A model generated the notes under the pieces. The model saw nothing but the letters and a program-made list of their open reading frames with translations, had not been told where the DNA came from and did not search any database. Below are positions 8,825 through 15,395 of a DNA stretch of 64,000 bases, one piece after another. Origin of the DNA: JBGAPI01 sp044221335. GTDB lineage: Bacteria > Pseudomonadota > Gammaproteobacteria > Xanthomonadales > Ahniellaceae. The DNA lies in NCBI GenBank assembly GCA_044221335.1, contig JBGAPI010000005.1, forward strand, positions 62,001 through 126,000, written 5' to 3'. Made by a program: the position numbers and the translations under genes. Each line of letters opens with the position of its first letter. The stretch's first letter is position 1.

Positions 8825-8901
8825 GGCGGGCTCGCCTGGTAGGGCGCGCGCGGCGCGCCGTCGCGAGGCCTTGCGGCAATGGCGGGCAGTGCCCGCCCTA
8901 C
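8821..8901. repeat. REP element between convergent genes
   Basis: GTAGGGCGGGC at 8821 and GGCGGGCAGTGCCCGCCCTA ending at 8900 frame a GC-rich hairpin-rich core (GGCGCGCCG at 8850-8860). The element supplies the stop codons of both flanking convergent genes (TAG 8822-8824 on plus, TAG 8900-8898 on minus) and may act as a bidirectional terminator. Confidence 0.8.
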
Positions 8902-9710
8902 GGTTGGCACTTGGGGCAGTAGCAACTCTGCCGCTGCCCCAGCCGAATCGACCTGATCGACGTCCCGCAGGTCCGGCACGCCTCGCCCTCGCGCCCGTAC
9001 ACCGCCAACTCCTGCTCGAAATAGCCCGGCTCGCCATCGGCATTGGTGAAGTCGCGCAGCGTGGTGCCGCCGCGACGGATCGCGTACGCCAGAATGTCCT
9101 TCGAGGCCTGCGCCAGCAGCGCGTAGCCCGCGCGGGAGACCTTGCCCGCCGGCCGCTGCGGCCGCAGCCCGGCGACGAACAGCGCCTCCGCCGCGTAGAT
9201 GTTGCCGACCCCGACCACGATGCCCTGGTCCATCAGGAAATTCTTCACCGGCGCGCTGCGGCCGCGCGACAGCTTCCACAGGTGATCGCCGTCGAAGGCG
9301 TCCGACAGCGGCTCCGGTCCCAGCCCGGCCAGCAGTTCGTGGGTCTGCCCCGTTGGCTGCCAGACCCAGCAGCCGAAGCGGCGCGGGTCGGTGTAGCGCA
9401 GCATCCGCTCGGAATCGAGCGCGAGTTCGACGTGGTCGTGCCTGCCGTTCGGAGTGCCCTCCGGAAGCACGCGCAACGAGCCGGACATGCCGAGGTGCAC
9501 GATCGCGGCGCCGGCGTCGTTGTGCAGCAGCAGGTATTTCGCGCGACGCTCGACCCGGTCGATCGGGCGATCGGTCAAGGCGGCAGACAGGGCCTTCGGC
9601 ACCGGCCAACGCAGCTGCGGCTGACGCACGCGCACTGCCGTGACCGTGCGGCCGGTGAGATGCGGCGCGATGCCGCGGCGGGTGGTTTCGACTTCAGGCA
9701 ACTCGGGCAT
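8898..9710 (-). CDS. mutM: Formamidopyrimidine-DNA glycosylase (MutM/Fpg)
   Basis: This 270-aa repair enzyme begins MPELPEVETTRRG, giving the catalytic Pro2 and Glu3 after Met removal. RRAKYLLL carries the conserved beta-turn Lys, and the helix-two-turn-helix signature GVGNIYAAEALF contains the invariant Asn. The last 30 residues form the four-cysteine zinc finger (CRTCG ... CYCPKC). It excises 8-oxoguanine and formamidopyrimidines. The gene may be co-transcribed with the membrane protein gene upstream (12-bp gap). The stop codon is contributed by the REP element. Confidence 0.96.
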   Translation of the reverse strand: MPELPEVETTRRGIAPHLTGRTVTAVRVRQPQLRWPVPKALSAALTDRPIDRVERRAKYLLLHNDAGAAIVHLGMSGSLRVLPEGTPNGRHDHVELALDSERMLRYTDPRRFGCWVWQPTGQTHELLAGLGPEPLSDAFDGDHLWKLSRGRSAPVKNFLMDQGIVVGVGNIYAAEALFVAGLRPQRPAGKVSRAGYALLAQASKDILAYAIRRGGTTLRDFTNADGEPGYFEQELAVYGREGEACRTCGTSIRSIRLGQRQSCYCPKCQP

Positions 9711-9722
9711 GGCGGCGGGTCG

Positions 9723-10526
9723 TCAATGCGGATCCTGCACCGGCGTGGCGTCGCGCCCGGCCAGCGCCTGGCGCAGCGCCGGCGGCACGCTTTCGATCTC
9801 GTAGGCCAGCGCGAGGTCGAGCGGGGCGATCGACAGGCCGTCGCCGACGCTCTGGACGGCGTAGGCGCGGCTGCGGCCATTGCCGTCGGTCAGCTCCACC
9901 CGCAGTCCGGGCGCGGTGCCGCTGCGGGCGACGATCCGCCGGGCCGCCAGTCCCGGCAACGTGACCACGGCGGACGCGGGCAGCGCCGCACCGCCGACGC
10001 GGGCATCGGCGATCGCGGCGAGGTCGGCGAACGGCCGCGGGTCGATCAGCTGCTCGGCCGGCTGGACCAGGAGCACCAGATAGCGTTCCGGCACCAGCAC
10101 GATCTCGTGCCCGGAGCGGACGTAGCGCTCCTGGTGCAGCGTGTTCTGGGCGCCGAACGGATAGACCACGCCGTCGAACTCGATGCTGGCGATCGGGTTG
10201 GCGAGGCCGATGGCGCCCGGGTCGAAGTCCTTCTCAGGGTAGCGCTGGTGCGACGGAGCACGCAGGATGCCGATCAGGCTCTGGACGGTGGCGTCGGTGA
10301 CGGCGGCGTCGTACGGGGCGGTCATCCGCCAGTGGCCGACGCGGTGCTCGAAGCGGCGCTCCGGCAGCCCCTGCGAGCGGATCACGATGCTGTGCAGGGT
10401 GGCCGGGGTTGCCGCCAGCGGGCGGTCGGTGAGCATGCGCTCGCGGATCTGGTCGGCGGCGGCGCCGAGTCCCAGCAGGGCGATCACGCCGATCACGATC
10501 AAAGTGCTTTTCAATTGGCGGTCCAC
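9723..10526 (-). CDS. DUF4340-like membrane-anchored protein
   Basis: A 267-aa protein with an N-terminal membrane anchor (LIVIGVIALLGLGAAAD) and a soluble domain. The stretch IGLANPIASIEFDG..YPFG ... ERYVRSG..IVLVPERY resembles DUF4340 proteins, often found with gliding/ABC-2 type transport genes but present elsewhere. Function is unknown. It lies 12 bp upstream of mutM on the same strand and diverges from rplM across a 138-bp gap. Confidence 0.6.
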   Translation of the reverse strand: MDRQLKSTLIVIGVIALLGLGAAADQIRERMLTDRPLAATPATLHSIVIRSQGLPERRFEHRVGHWRMTAPYDAAVTDATVQSLIGILRAPSHQRYPEKDFDPGAIGLANPIASIEFDGVVYPFGAQNTLHQERYVRSGHEIVLVPERYLVLLVQPAEQLIDPRPFADLAAIADARVGGAALPASAVVTLPGLAARRIVARSGTAPGLRVELTDGNGRSRAYAVQSVGDGLSIAPLDLALAYEIESVPPALRQALAGRDATPVQDPH

Positions 10527-10589
10527 CCAGGCATGCTAGCAAGTCCCGTCGCCGGGCCCCCGGGCCTGAACGGCCTGGATCCGTCGGAC

Positions 10590-10618
10590 TTGCGCTAATC
10601 CGGATGGGCCGCTATTCT
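10590..10618 (+). promoter_or_regulatory. Sigma70 promoter of the rplM-rpsI operon
   Basis: TTGCGC at 10590-10595 and TATTCT at 10613-10618 are 17 bp apart, the ideal spacing. The leader before the rplM ATG (10665) is about 40 nt and contains a CT-rich run and GGGACGGA as ribosome-binding site. Confidence 0.6.
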
Positions 10619-10664
10619 CTCGCGCCTTTTTTCAGACCAGCCCCCATCCGGGGACGGACAGATC

Positions 10665-11099
10665 ATGAAGACCATCAGCGCCAAGAACGAGACCGTGAAG
10701 CGGGACTGGTATCTGGTCGACGCCAGCGGCAAGACGCTGGGTCGCCTGGCTGCCGAGCTGGCTCACCGCCTGCGCGGCAAGCACAAGCCCGTCTACACCC
10801 CGCACGTCGACACCGGCGATTACTTCGTCGTGATCAACGCCGAGAAGATCGCCGTCACCGGCGCGAAGCTCACCGACAAGATGTATCACCATGTGACCGG
10901 CTACATCGGCAACATCAAGAGCATCTCGCTGCGCGACCTGCTGGCGACCCACCCGGAGCGCGCGATCGAGATCGCCGTGAAGGGCATGCTGCCGAAGAGT
11001 CCGCTCGGCCGCGCGATGTTCAAGAAGCTCAAAGTGTTCAAGGGCGCGGAGCATCCGCACGCCGCTCAGCAGCCGCAGCCCCTCGAGATCAAGGCCTGA
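10665..11099 (+). CDS. rplM: 50S ribosomal protein L13
   Basis: This 144-aa protein has the L13 hallmarks: WYLVDASGKTLGRLA at the N-terminus, HVDTGDYFVVINAEKI, the YHHVTGYIG block, and KGMLPKSPLGR near the C-terminus. L13 binds 23S rRNA early in 50S assembly. It is followed after 8 bp by rpsI, the arrangement conserved across bacteria. In E. coli the L13 leader is autoregulated, but I cannot identify such a structure here. Confidence 0.98.
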   Translation: MKTISAKNETVKRDWYLVDASGKTLGRLAAELAHRLRGKHKPVYTPHVDTGDYFVVINAEKIAVTGAKLTDKMYHHVTGYIGNIKSISLRDLLATHPERAIEIAVKGMLPKSPLGRAMFKKLKVFKGAEHPHAAQQPQPLEIKA

Positions 11100-11107
11100 T
11101 AACGACC

Positions 11108-11500
11108 ATGGCAACGCAACCGAATTACGGCACTGGCCGTCGCAAGTCTTCCGCCGCCCGCGTGTTCCTGCGTCCGGGCAAGGGCGCCATCACGGTGAAC
11201 GGCCGTCCGCTCGACCAGTTCTTCGGTCGTGAGACTGCCCGCATGATCGTGCGCCAGCCGTACGAACTGCTGCAGATGACCGAGAAGTTCGACACCCAGG
11301 TCACCGTCGAAGGCGGCGGCATCTCGGGCCAGGCCGGCGCGATCCGCCTCGGCATCGCCCGCGCGCTGGTCGAATACGACGAGAACCTGAAGCCGCAGCT
11401 CCGCAAGGCCGGCTTCATGACCCGCGACGCCCGCGAGGTCGAGCGCAAGAAGGTCGGCCTCCACAAGGCCCGCCGCGCGACCCAGTACTCGAAGCGCTAA
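11108..11500 (+). CDS. rpsI: 30S ribosomal protein S9
   Basis: A 130-aa protein, the normal length for S9. It has YGTGRRKSSAARV at the N-terminus, GKGAITVNGRP, GGGISGQAGAIRLGIARAL, and the basic tail ending in YSKR, which reaches into the ribosomal P site to contact tRNA. It lies 8 bp after rplM and is followed by a 12-bp-stem hairpin. The four residues after Met (ATQP) are less conserved, but no other start is plausible. Confidence 0.98.
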   Translation: MATQPNYGTGRRKSSAARVFLRPGKGAITVNGRPLDQFFGRETARMIVRQPYELLQMTEKFDTQVTVEGGGISGQAGAIRLGIARALVEYDENLKPQLRKAGFMTRDAREVERKKVGLHKARRATQYSKR

Positions 11501-11540
11501 TCGAAGCGGCTTCGGCTGTAGAGCCCCCCTTGAGTCAGGG

Positions 11541-11567
11541 CGCGATTCCGACGCAGTCGGAATCGCG
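11541..11567 (+). terminator. Hairpin after rpsI
   Basis: CGCGATTCCGAC, loop GCA, GTCGGAATCGCG is a perfect 12-bp stem 40 bp after the rpsI stop. No T-run follows (a G-run does), so it may be a processing or REP-like hairpin rather than a classical intrinsic terminator. Confidence 0.5.
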
Positions 11568-11631
11568 GGGGTTGTGGGAGCAACATCCCCGATCCCGAAG
11601 CCGAGGAGCGCAAGATCGCCTCAAGCTCTCA

Positions 11632-11705
11632 TGGGGGATCGTTCAACGGTAGGACAACGGACTCTGACTCCGTTTATCTAGGTTCGAATCCTAGTCCCCC
11701 AGCCA
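11632..11705 (+). tRNA. tRNA-Gln(CUG)
   Basis: A complete 74-nt cloverleaf with encoded CCA. The acceptor pairs TGGGGGA with TCCCCCA, the anticodon stem is ACGGA/TCCGT with loop CTCTGAC (anticodon CUG, reading CAG), and the T arm carries GGTTCGAATCC. It is followed at once by a strong hairpin. Confidence 0.95.
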
Positions 11706-11743
11706 CAAACGCAAAGGGCCCCATCGGGGCCCTTTGCGTTTGT
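11705..11743 (+). terminator. Strong palindromic terminator after tRNA-Gln
   Basis: An 18-bp perfect stem (arms 11705-11722 and 11726-11743, sequence ACAAACGCAAAGGGCCCC and its inverse) closes on a 3-nt loop. The arm ends in TTTGCGTTTGT. It begins on the last base of the tRNA CCA end. Confidence 0.8.
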
Positions 11744-12251
11744 CGTTGTCGATGGTGTTGCGCCTCGGTGCGACGAATCGGGCGATCCTTCACGTCGCTT
11801 CGCCGCGAGCTGCTCGCGGATCTCCCGATCGATGGAGCCGGAGAATGCCGAGGGCAAGGACCGCCTAAGCCAGAGGGGACCTGAAGCACGTGAGGCTTGG
11901 GATGCTCTCGGTCGGCGGCAGCCGCGACGCTGCAGCCGTCGCCTCATGGCCGCTTCCGAAGCGGGCCTGCGAATCGAGCGCGGTCCTGACATCGTTGGCT
12001 GTCCTCGAAGAGATTGGAGGTCACTCCCAGGACCTTCTCCAGGGCGACAACGACGCACTGGCGATTCTGTACAAGCTCCACCTGCACTCCGCGCGCCTCC
12101 AGGGCTGTCGGCGCGGAGGTAGAGGCCGGGGGCGTCGTTGACAAAGGTCATCAAGTGCGCGGATGCGGCGGGGCGCTACGACCGAGGCCTTCGCTCGCGG
12201 TCGGCGCCGCGTCGCGCAGTAGCTAAGGCGACGTCCCAGTGGGGGGGGCGA
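11744..12251. other. 508-bp stretch without a recognisable gene
   Basis: No frame here has a start with ribosome-binding site, a recognisable domain or plausible residue composition. The frames are short and mutually exclusive. The position between tRNA-Gln and a HAD-gene remnant suggests decayed accessory DNA. No integrase remnant and no repeat of the tRNA 3' end could be seen. Confidence 0.4.
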
Positions 12252-12467
12252 CGTGACCTTTGTCACCGCCAGCGGCCTGTTCGCGCACGGCACCGTCGTC
12301 CCGGCGATCTGCGTTCCTTCCCGTTGCGGCCCCAAACGGAAGCGGTGCCTGGCGATGCTCTCGAGGTGGAGCAGCGCCTCGACGCGATCATCGTTGAACT
12401 GCAGTGGCCGGGCGCCGAGCAATGCAGCAGCCGCTGCGGCCGTTTCAGGCAAACGCGCAGGGTATCC
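12252..12467 (-). pseudogene. Truncated remnant of a HAD-like phosphatase gene
   Basis: Translated on the minus strand, this stretch (about 70 codons) matches the C-terminal half of the intact protein encoded at 25258-25749. Shared are FxDDRxxxLxHLxxI, HRFxxGPQRExT, a following G and V.C. Further upstream a GYPA/GIPA block aligns weakly. The N-terminal half, including the HAD nucleophile motif, is absent, no start is available, and the frame runs on past the normal C-terminus. It is therefore a decayed duplicate or a fragment left by rearrangement. Confidence 0.7.
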
Positions 12468-12639
12468 GCCGGGCGGCCGGTTGGTCCGTAGGCACGGTAA
12501 AGGGCGGGTCAAGGTCGGGTCAATTCCTGCGATCGCGGCCGGGCGACTCGGACGACGGGTCGTCGGCGGCCGGGCCTGTTCGGTCGTCGCGCGGTGGGTA
12601 AAGTGCAATTAATTTAATACTCCATGATTCACTCTATGA

Positions 12640-12668
12640 TTGATATTTAACATATTGATAATTATAGC
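12640..12668 (+). promoter_or_regulatory. Putative sigma70 promoter of the minor-pilin operon
   Basis: TTGATA at 12640-12645 and TATAGC at 12663-12668 are separated by 17 bp in a markedly AT-rich island (12600-12730), in sharp contrast to the surrounding GC-rich DNA. The leader to the first pilin start (12798) is about 120 nt. No sigma54-type GG-N10-GC element was seen. Confidence 0.5.
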
Positions 12669-12797
12669 TTTGTACCATTGCCTTCGAGATGTTAAGACGT
12701 AAATAACACAAATTTCACGTCTACTTCACGCCAAATGTTGAGACTTCGTGAGCGCCGTCGCACTTTTGATGTGCCAGTCGTCACACAGGGGGCTCAC

Positions 12798-13445
12798 ATG
12801 CACACGCAGGGAAAGTCCGAAAACATCAGTTGTCGACACGAGAGCACTCCTCCGAATGCCAACGCGGCCGCGCGGCTGCGCGGTGCGTCGGCCGGAGGCT
12901 GCAGGGTCCACCGCGGCGAGCAGTCCGTCGCGGCTCGCCGTCACGAAGCGATACTCCTTCGGCGCTCCGTCAGCTCGTCGCACCGGGCGCGGGGCTTCAC
13001 GCTCGTCGAGCTTTTGGCCGCCATGGGAGTCGCTGCCGTACTCGCGACCATCGCCGCGCCTTCGCTATCCAAGTCGATCGCCCGGAATCGTTGCTACGCG
13101 GCCGCGGAACTGGTTGCAGCCGAGGTTGCGTCGGCCCGGGCGATCGCGCAGCAGACGTCGAGGCCGGCATCGGTCTCGTTCAACGAATACGCGGAGCAGT
13201 GCGGCGCATCGCAGTGGGTCATCCACTCCGGCGGGAGCGTCGACCGCTGCATGGCCTCCACCGACTTCGATCAGCGCTTCAAGGATGTGCTGATCAGTGC
13301 CGACGCCAGCGCGATCCAGTTCAATGGGGTCGGCATGGTGGTGCCGATGAGAACGACCGTCATCACGCTGGCCAACGACGCGTCGAAGGTCCAGTTGACC
13401 ATTCTTCCCAGCGGCGCCGTGGATCTGAGCCATGAGACGCGCTGA
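12798..13445 (+). CDS. FimT/FimU (GspH-type) minor pseudopilin
   Basis: A 215-aa protein with a class III prepilin site, RARG/FTLVELLAAMGVAAVLATIAAPSL, and a GspH/FimT-like C-terminal domain with a Cys pair (CGASQW, VDRCMAS). After cleavage and N-methylation, the hydrophobic helix would pack into a type IV pilus tip. ATG 12798 follows AGGGGG at 6 nt spacing, but this leaves an unusually long, basic leader of about 65 residues; an ATG at 12735 would lengthen it more, and no closer ATG, GTG or TTG exists. It is the first of six overlapping pilus genes. Confidence 0.8.
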   Translation: MHTQGKSENISCRHESTPPNANAAARLRGASAGGCRVHRGEQSVAARRHEAILLRRSVSSSHRARGFTLVELLAAMGVAAVLATIAAPSLSKSIARNRCYAAAELVAAEVASARAIAQQTSRPASVSFNEYAEQCGASQWVIHSGGSVDRCMASTDFDQRFKDVLISADASAIQFNGVGMVVPMRTTVITLANDASKVQLTILPSGAVDLSHETR

Positions 13446-13839
13446 CGGGACATCGATGATCGAAGTGCTGGTCGCACTGTCGGTCGCTGCATTCGCGGTG
13501 TTGGGGGCGGTCCGGCTCGAGATCGTCTCTGCCCAGGTGACCGCGACCTCCCGCGCGATGTCCTCGTCGGCGATGAGTGCCGGCGAGCTCGCGGACCTGA
13601 TCGAAGCGACGAAGTCCACCGCAGGGTGGTCGGTCGGTCTGGCGGAGACGCCGGTCACGCTGTCGACCGGCACTCCACGCCAGCGTCTCCTGGCTTCTTG
13701 GCTGGAAACCATCGCTCAACAGCTGCCTAACGGGGACGCCGCGGTCACCTGCACGAGCGCGCAGTGCGTCGTGGACGTTCAATGGCAAGTCGGAGTATCC
13801 GCCGATGTTCAGCATGCAGTGTACGTCGCGCGGCCCTGA
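13432..13839 (+). CDS. pilV: Type IV pilus minor pilin PilV-like
   Basis: A 135-aa protein whose short leader MRRADG precedes TSMIEVLVALSVAAFAVLGAVRLE. This is the PilV pattern, with Glu5 present after the cleavable Gly and Thr rather than Phe at +1. The C-terminal half holds one probable disulfide pair (CTSAQC). It overlaps the previous gene by 14 bp and the next by 35 bp. PilV is a minor pilin of the tip complex in Pseudomonas-type pili. Assignment rests on order and leader, because PilV sequences are poorly conserved. Confidence 0.75.
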   Translation: MRRADGTSMIEVLVALSVAAFAVLGAVRLEIVSAQVTATSRAMSSSAMSAGELADLIEATKSTAGWSVGLAETPVTLSTGTPRQRLLASWLETIAQQLPNGDAAVTCTSAQCVVDVQWQVGVSADVQHAVYVARP

Positions 13840-14869
13840 GGACTCCGCGCGTGGCGTCCTCGGCGCGACGTCGTGTCCGCCGGGCATCGCGCTCCGCAAG
13901 GCCAAGTCGTGCGGCTTCTCGCTCATCGAAATCATGGTCGCCCTGGCGATCGGGCTCTTCCTTTCGCTCGCCGTGACCGACCTTTTCATCTCGCAGAAGA
14001 GCGCGCTGTTGGCGCAGACGATGAATGCGAGGCTGCAGGACGACGGTCGAATCGCTCTCGAGGTCCTCAGCCGGGATCTCCGCGCGGCGGGCTATTTCGG
14101 CTGCGCGGGACTCGCCCGGACGGAAAACCTGCAGGCGCCGCCCGCTGCCGCGCTCGAGCCGATCGTTCGTGGATACGAGTACGAGGCCCAGGCCAGCGCG
14201 TCCGGATTGACCGGAGCCACGATCCGCTCGGACGTGGTCGACCTGGTCGGGGCCTATGGCTACCGCGCACAGCTGAAGACGCCCATGGCGGCGCCGACCG
14301 CGGTGGTCGTCGCCCCCGTCGGCACGGAAGCGGTCGCGGCTGGCGACGCCATGGTCGTCTCCGACTGCCTGCAGGGAACGCTATTCGTCGTCACCGGAAT
14401 CGGAGCGCAGGGGGGGGAAGCAAGCAGCATCAGCCACTCCGGCGTCGCGAACACACGGGACGGATTCGCCCAGGCCTACGGCGTCGGAAGTGAAGTGGCC
14501 AGGATCGACCGCATCGCCTACTTCGTCGGATCCGTCGGCGACGGCGCGGACAACAGCGGGCTGTGGCGCTACTCCGTTGCGCACCCCAACGAACGCCTGC
14601 TGCTGTCCAAGCGGGTCGCCGACTTGGACCTGAAGTACGCGACGGACGCGGACGACGACGGGCTGCCCGATGCGTTCGGTGGCGGCGATGCCATCGCCGA
14701 CTGGAAGGCCGTGCGCTACGTGCGCTTTGAACTGCTGATGAAGTCGGACAAGCCGAACCTGCCGGTGCCGATGAACTACCGATTCCGTGGCGTCGAGACC
14801 ACCGCCAAGGACAGCCATACCTATGTCGTCGTCGAGACGACGGTTCGACTGCGCAACCCCATGAACTAG
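13805..14869 (+). CDS. pilW: Type IV pilus minor pilin PilW-like
   Basis: A 354-aa protein with a 36-residue leader ending CG before FSLIEIMVALAIGLFLSLAVTDLF. The PilW signature follows: LQDDGRIALEVLSRDLRAAGYFGCAG, in which a long helix leads to a small Cys loop. The C-terminal domain (SNAQ-like region RVADLDLKYATDADDDGLPD) contains an acidic DADDDG loop that could bind calcium. GGAG lies 7-10 nt before the ATG. PilW bridges PilX/PilY1 to the pilus core in the tip complex. Confidence 0.85.
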   Translation: MFSMQCTSRGPEDSARGVLGATSCPPGIALRKAKSCGFSLIEIMVALAIGLFLSLAVTDLFISQKSALLAQTMNARLQDDGRIALEVLSRDLRAAGYFGCAGLARTENLQAPPAAALEPIVRGYEYEAQASASGLTGATIRSDVVDLVGAYGYRAQLKTPMAAPTAVVVAPVGTEAVAAGDAMVVSDCLQGTLFVVTGIGAQGGEASSISHSGVANTRDGFAQAYGVGSEVARIDRIAYFVGSVGDGADNSGLWRYSVAHPNERLLLSKRVADLDLKYATDADDDGLPDAFGGGDAIADWKAVRYVRFELLMKSDKPNLPVPMNYRFRGVETTAKDSHTYVVVETTVRLRNPMN

Positions 14870-14878
14870 GAGATGAGG

Positions 14879-15394
14879 ATGAACTCCATGTCAATCGGTC
14901 CGTCGACTCGCCGCGGAGTGGTACTCGTCGTGGTGCTGCTGGTGATGCTGCTGGTCATGATGGTCGGAGCGCTCGGGGCGTCGATCGCGACGCGCAATGG
15001 TCGCGCGGCGTTGACCTTCTCGGATCGCCAGCGGGCGCTTCACCTCGACGAAGCCACCATTGCGCAGGCGGCGAGAACGATCAGCGAGCTTGCGGCGGTG
15101 ACACCCCCGGAGCGGCTTTCGGACCGGCAGTCGTGGATCCGCCCGGCGATGACCGGAACCGAGACCACGCGCTGGCCGGAGTCGGGGACGCGCTCGTTCG
15201 AGATCGATCGCAGCTATGCGGCGAGCAGCTACTACGCGGTGTACCTGGGATCGGTCGAACCGGAGGACTTCGGAGTCGGCAACATGCCCGGCGCCCGCTA
15301 CCACCGCTTCCTGCTGCTCGCCTCCAGCGGCGGCGGACTCGAGAGTACGCGCGTGATCCTGACCAGTGTCGTGACCGTGGTCGCGGGAGCCTGA
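14879..15394 (+). CDS. pilX: Type IV pilus assembly protein PilX-like
   Basis: A 171-aa protein with the PilX_N pattern: a short basic N-terminus, then GVVLVVVLLVMLLVMMVGALGAS and the helix ERAL/DEAT-type segment (RQRALHLDEATIAQAARTI). As in PilX, the classical E5 of other pilins is missing, which is normal for the family. ATG 14879 is chosen because AGGAG lies six bases upstream; ATGs at 14873 and 14888 are possible. The gene sits between pilW and a PilY1-like gene, the conserved order. Confidence 0.78.
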   Translation: MNSMSIGPSTRRGVVLVVVLLVMLLVMMVGALGASIATRNGRAALTFSDRQRALHLDEATIAQAARTISELAAVTPPERLSDRQSWIRPAMTGTETTRWPESGTRSFEIDRSYAASSYYAVYLGSVEPEDFGVGNMPGARYHRFLLLASSGGGLESTRVILTSVVTVVAGA

Positions 15395-15395
15395 C

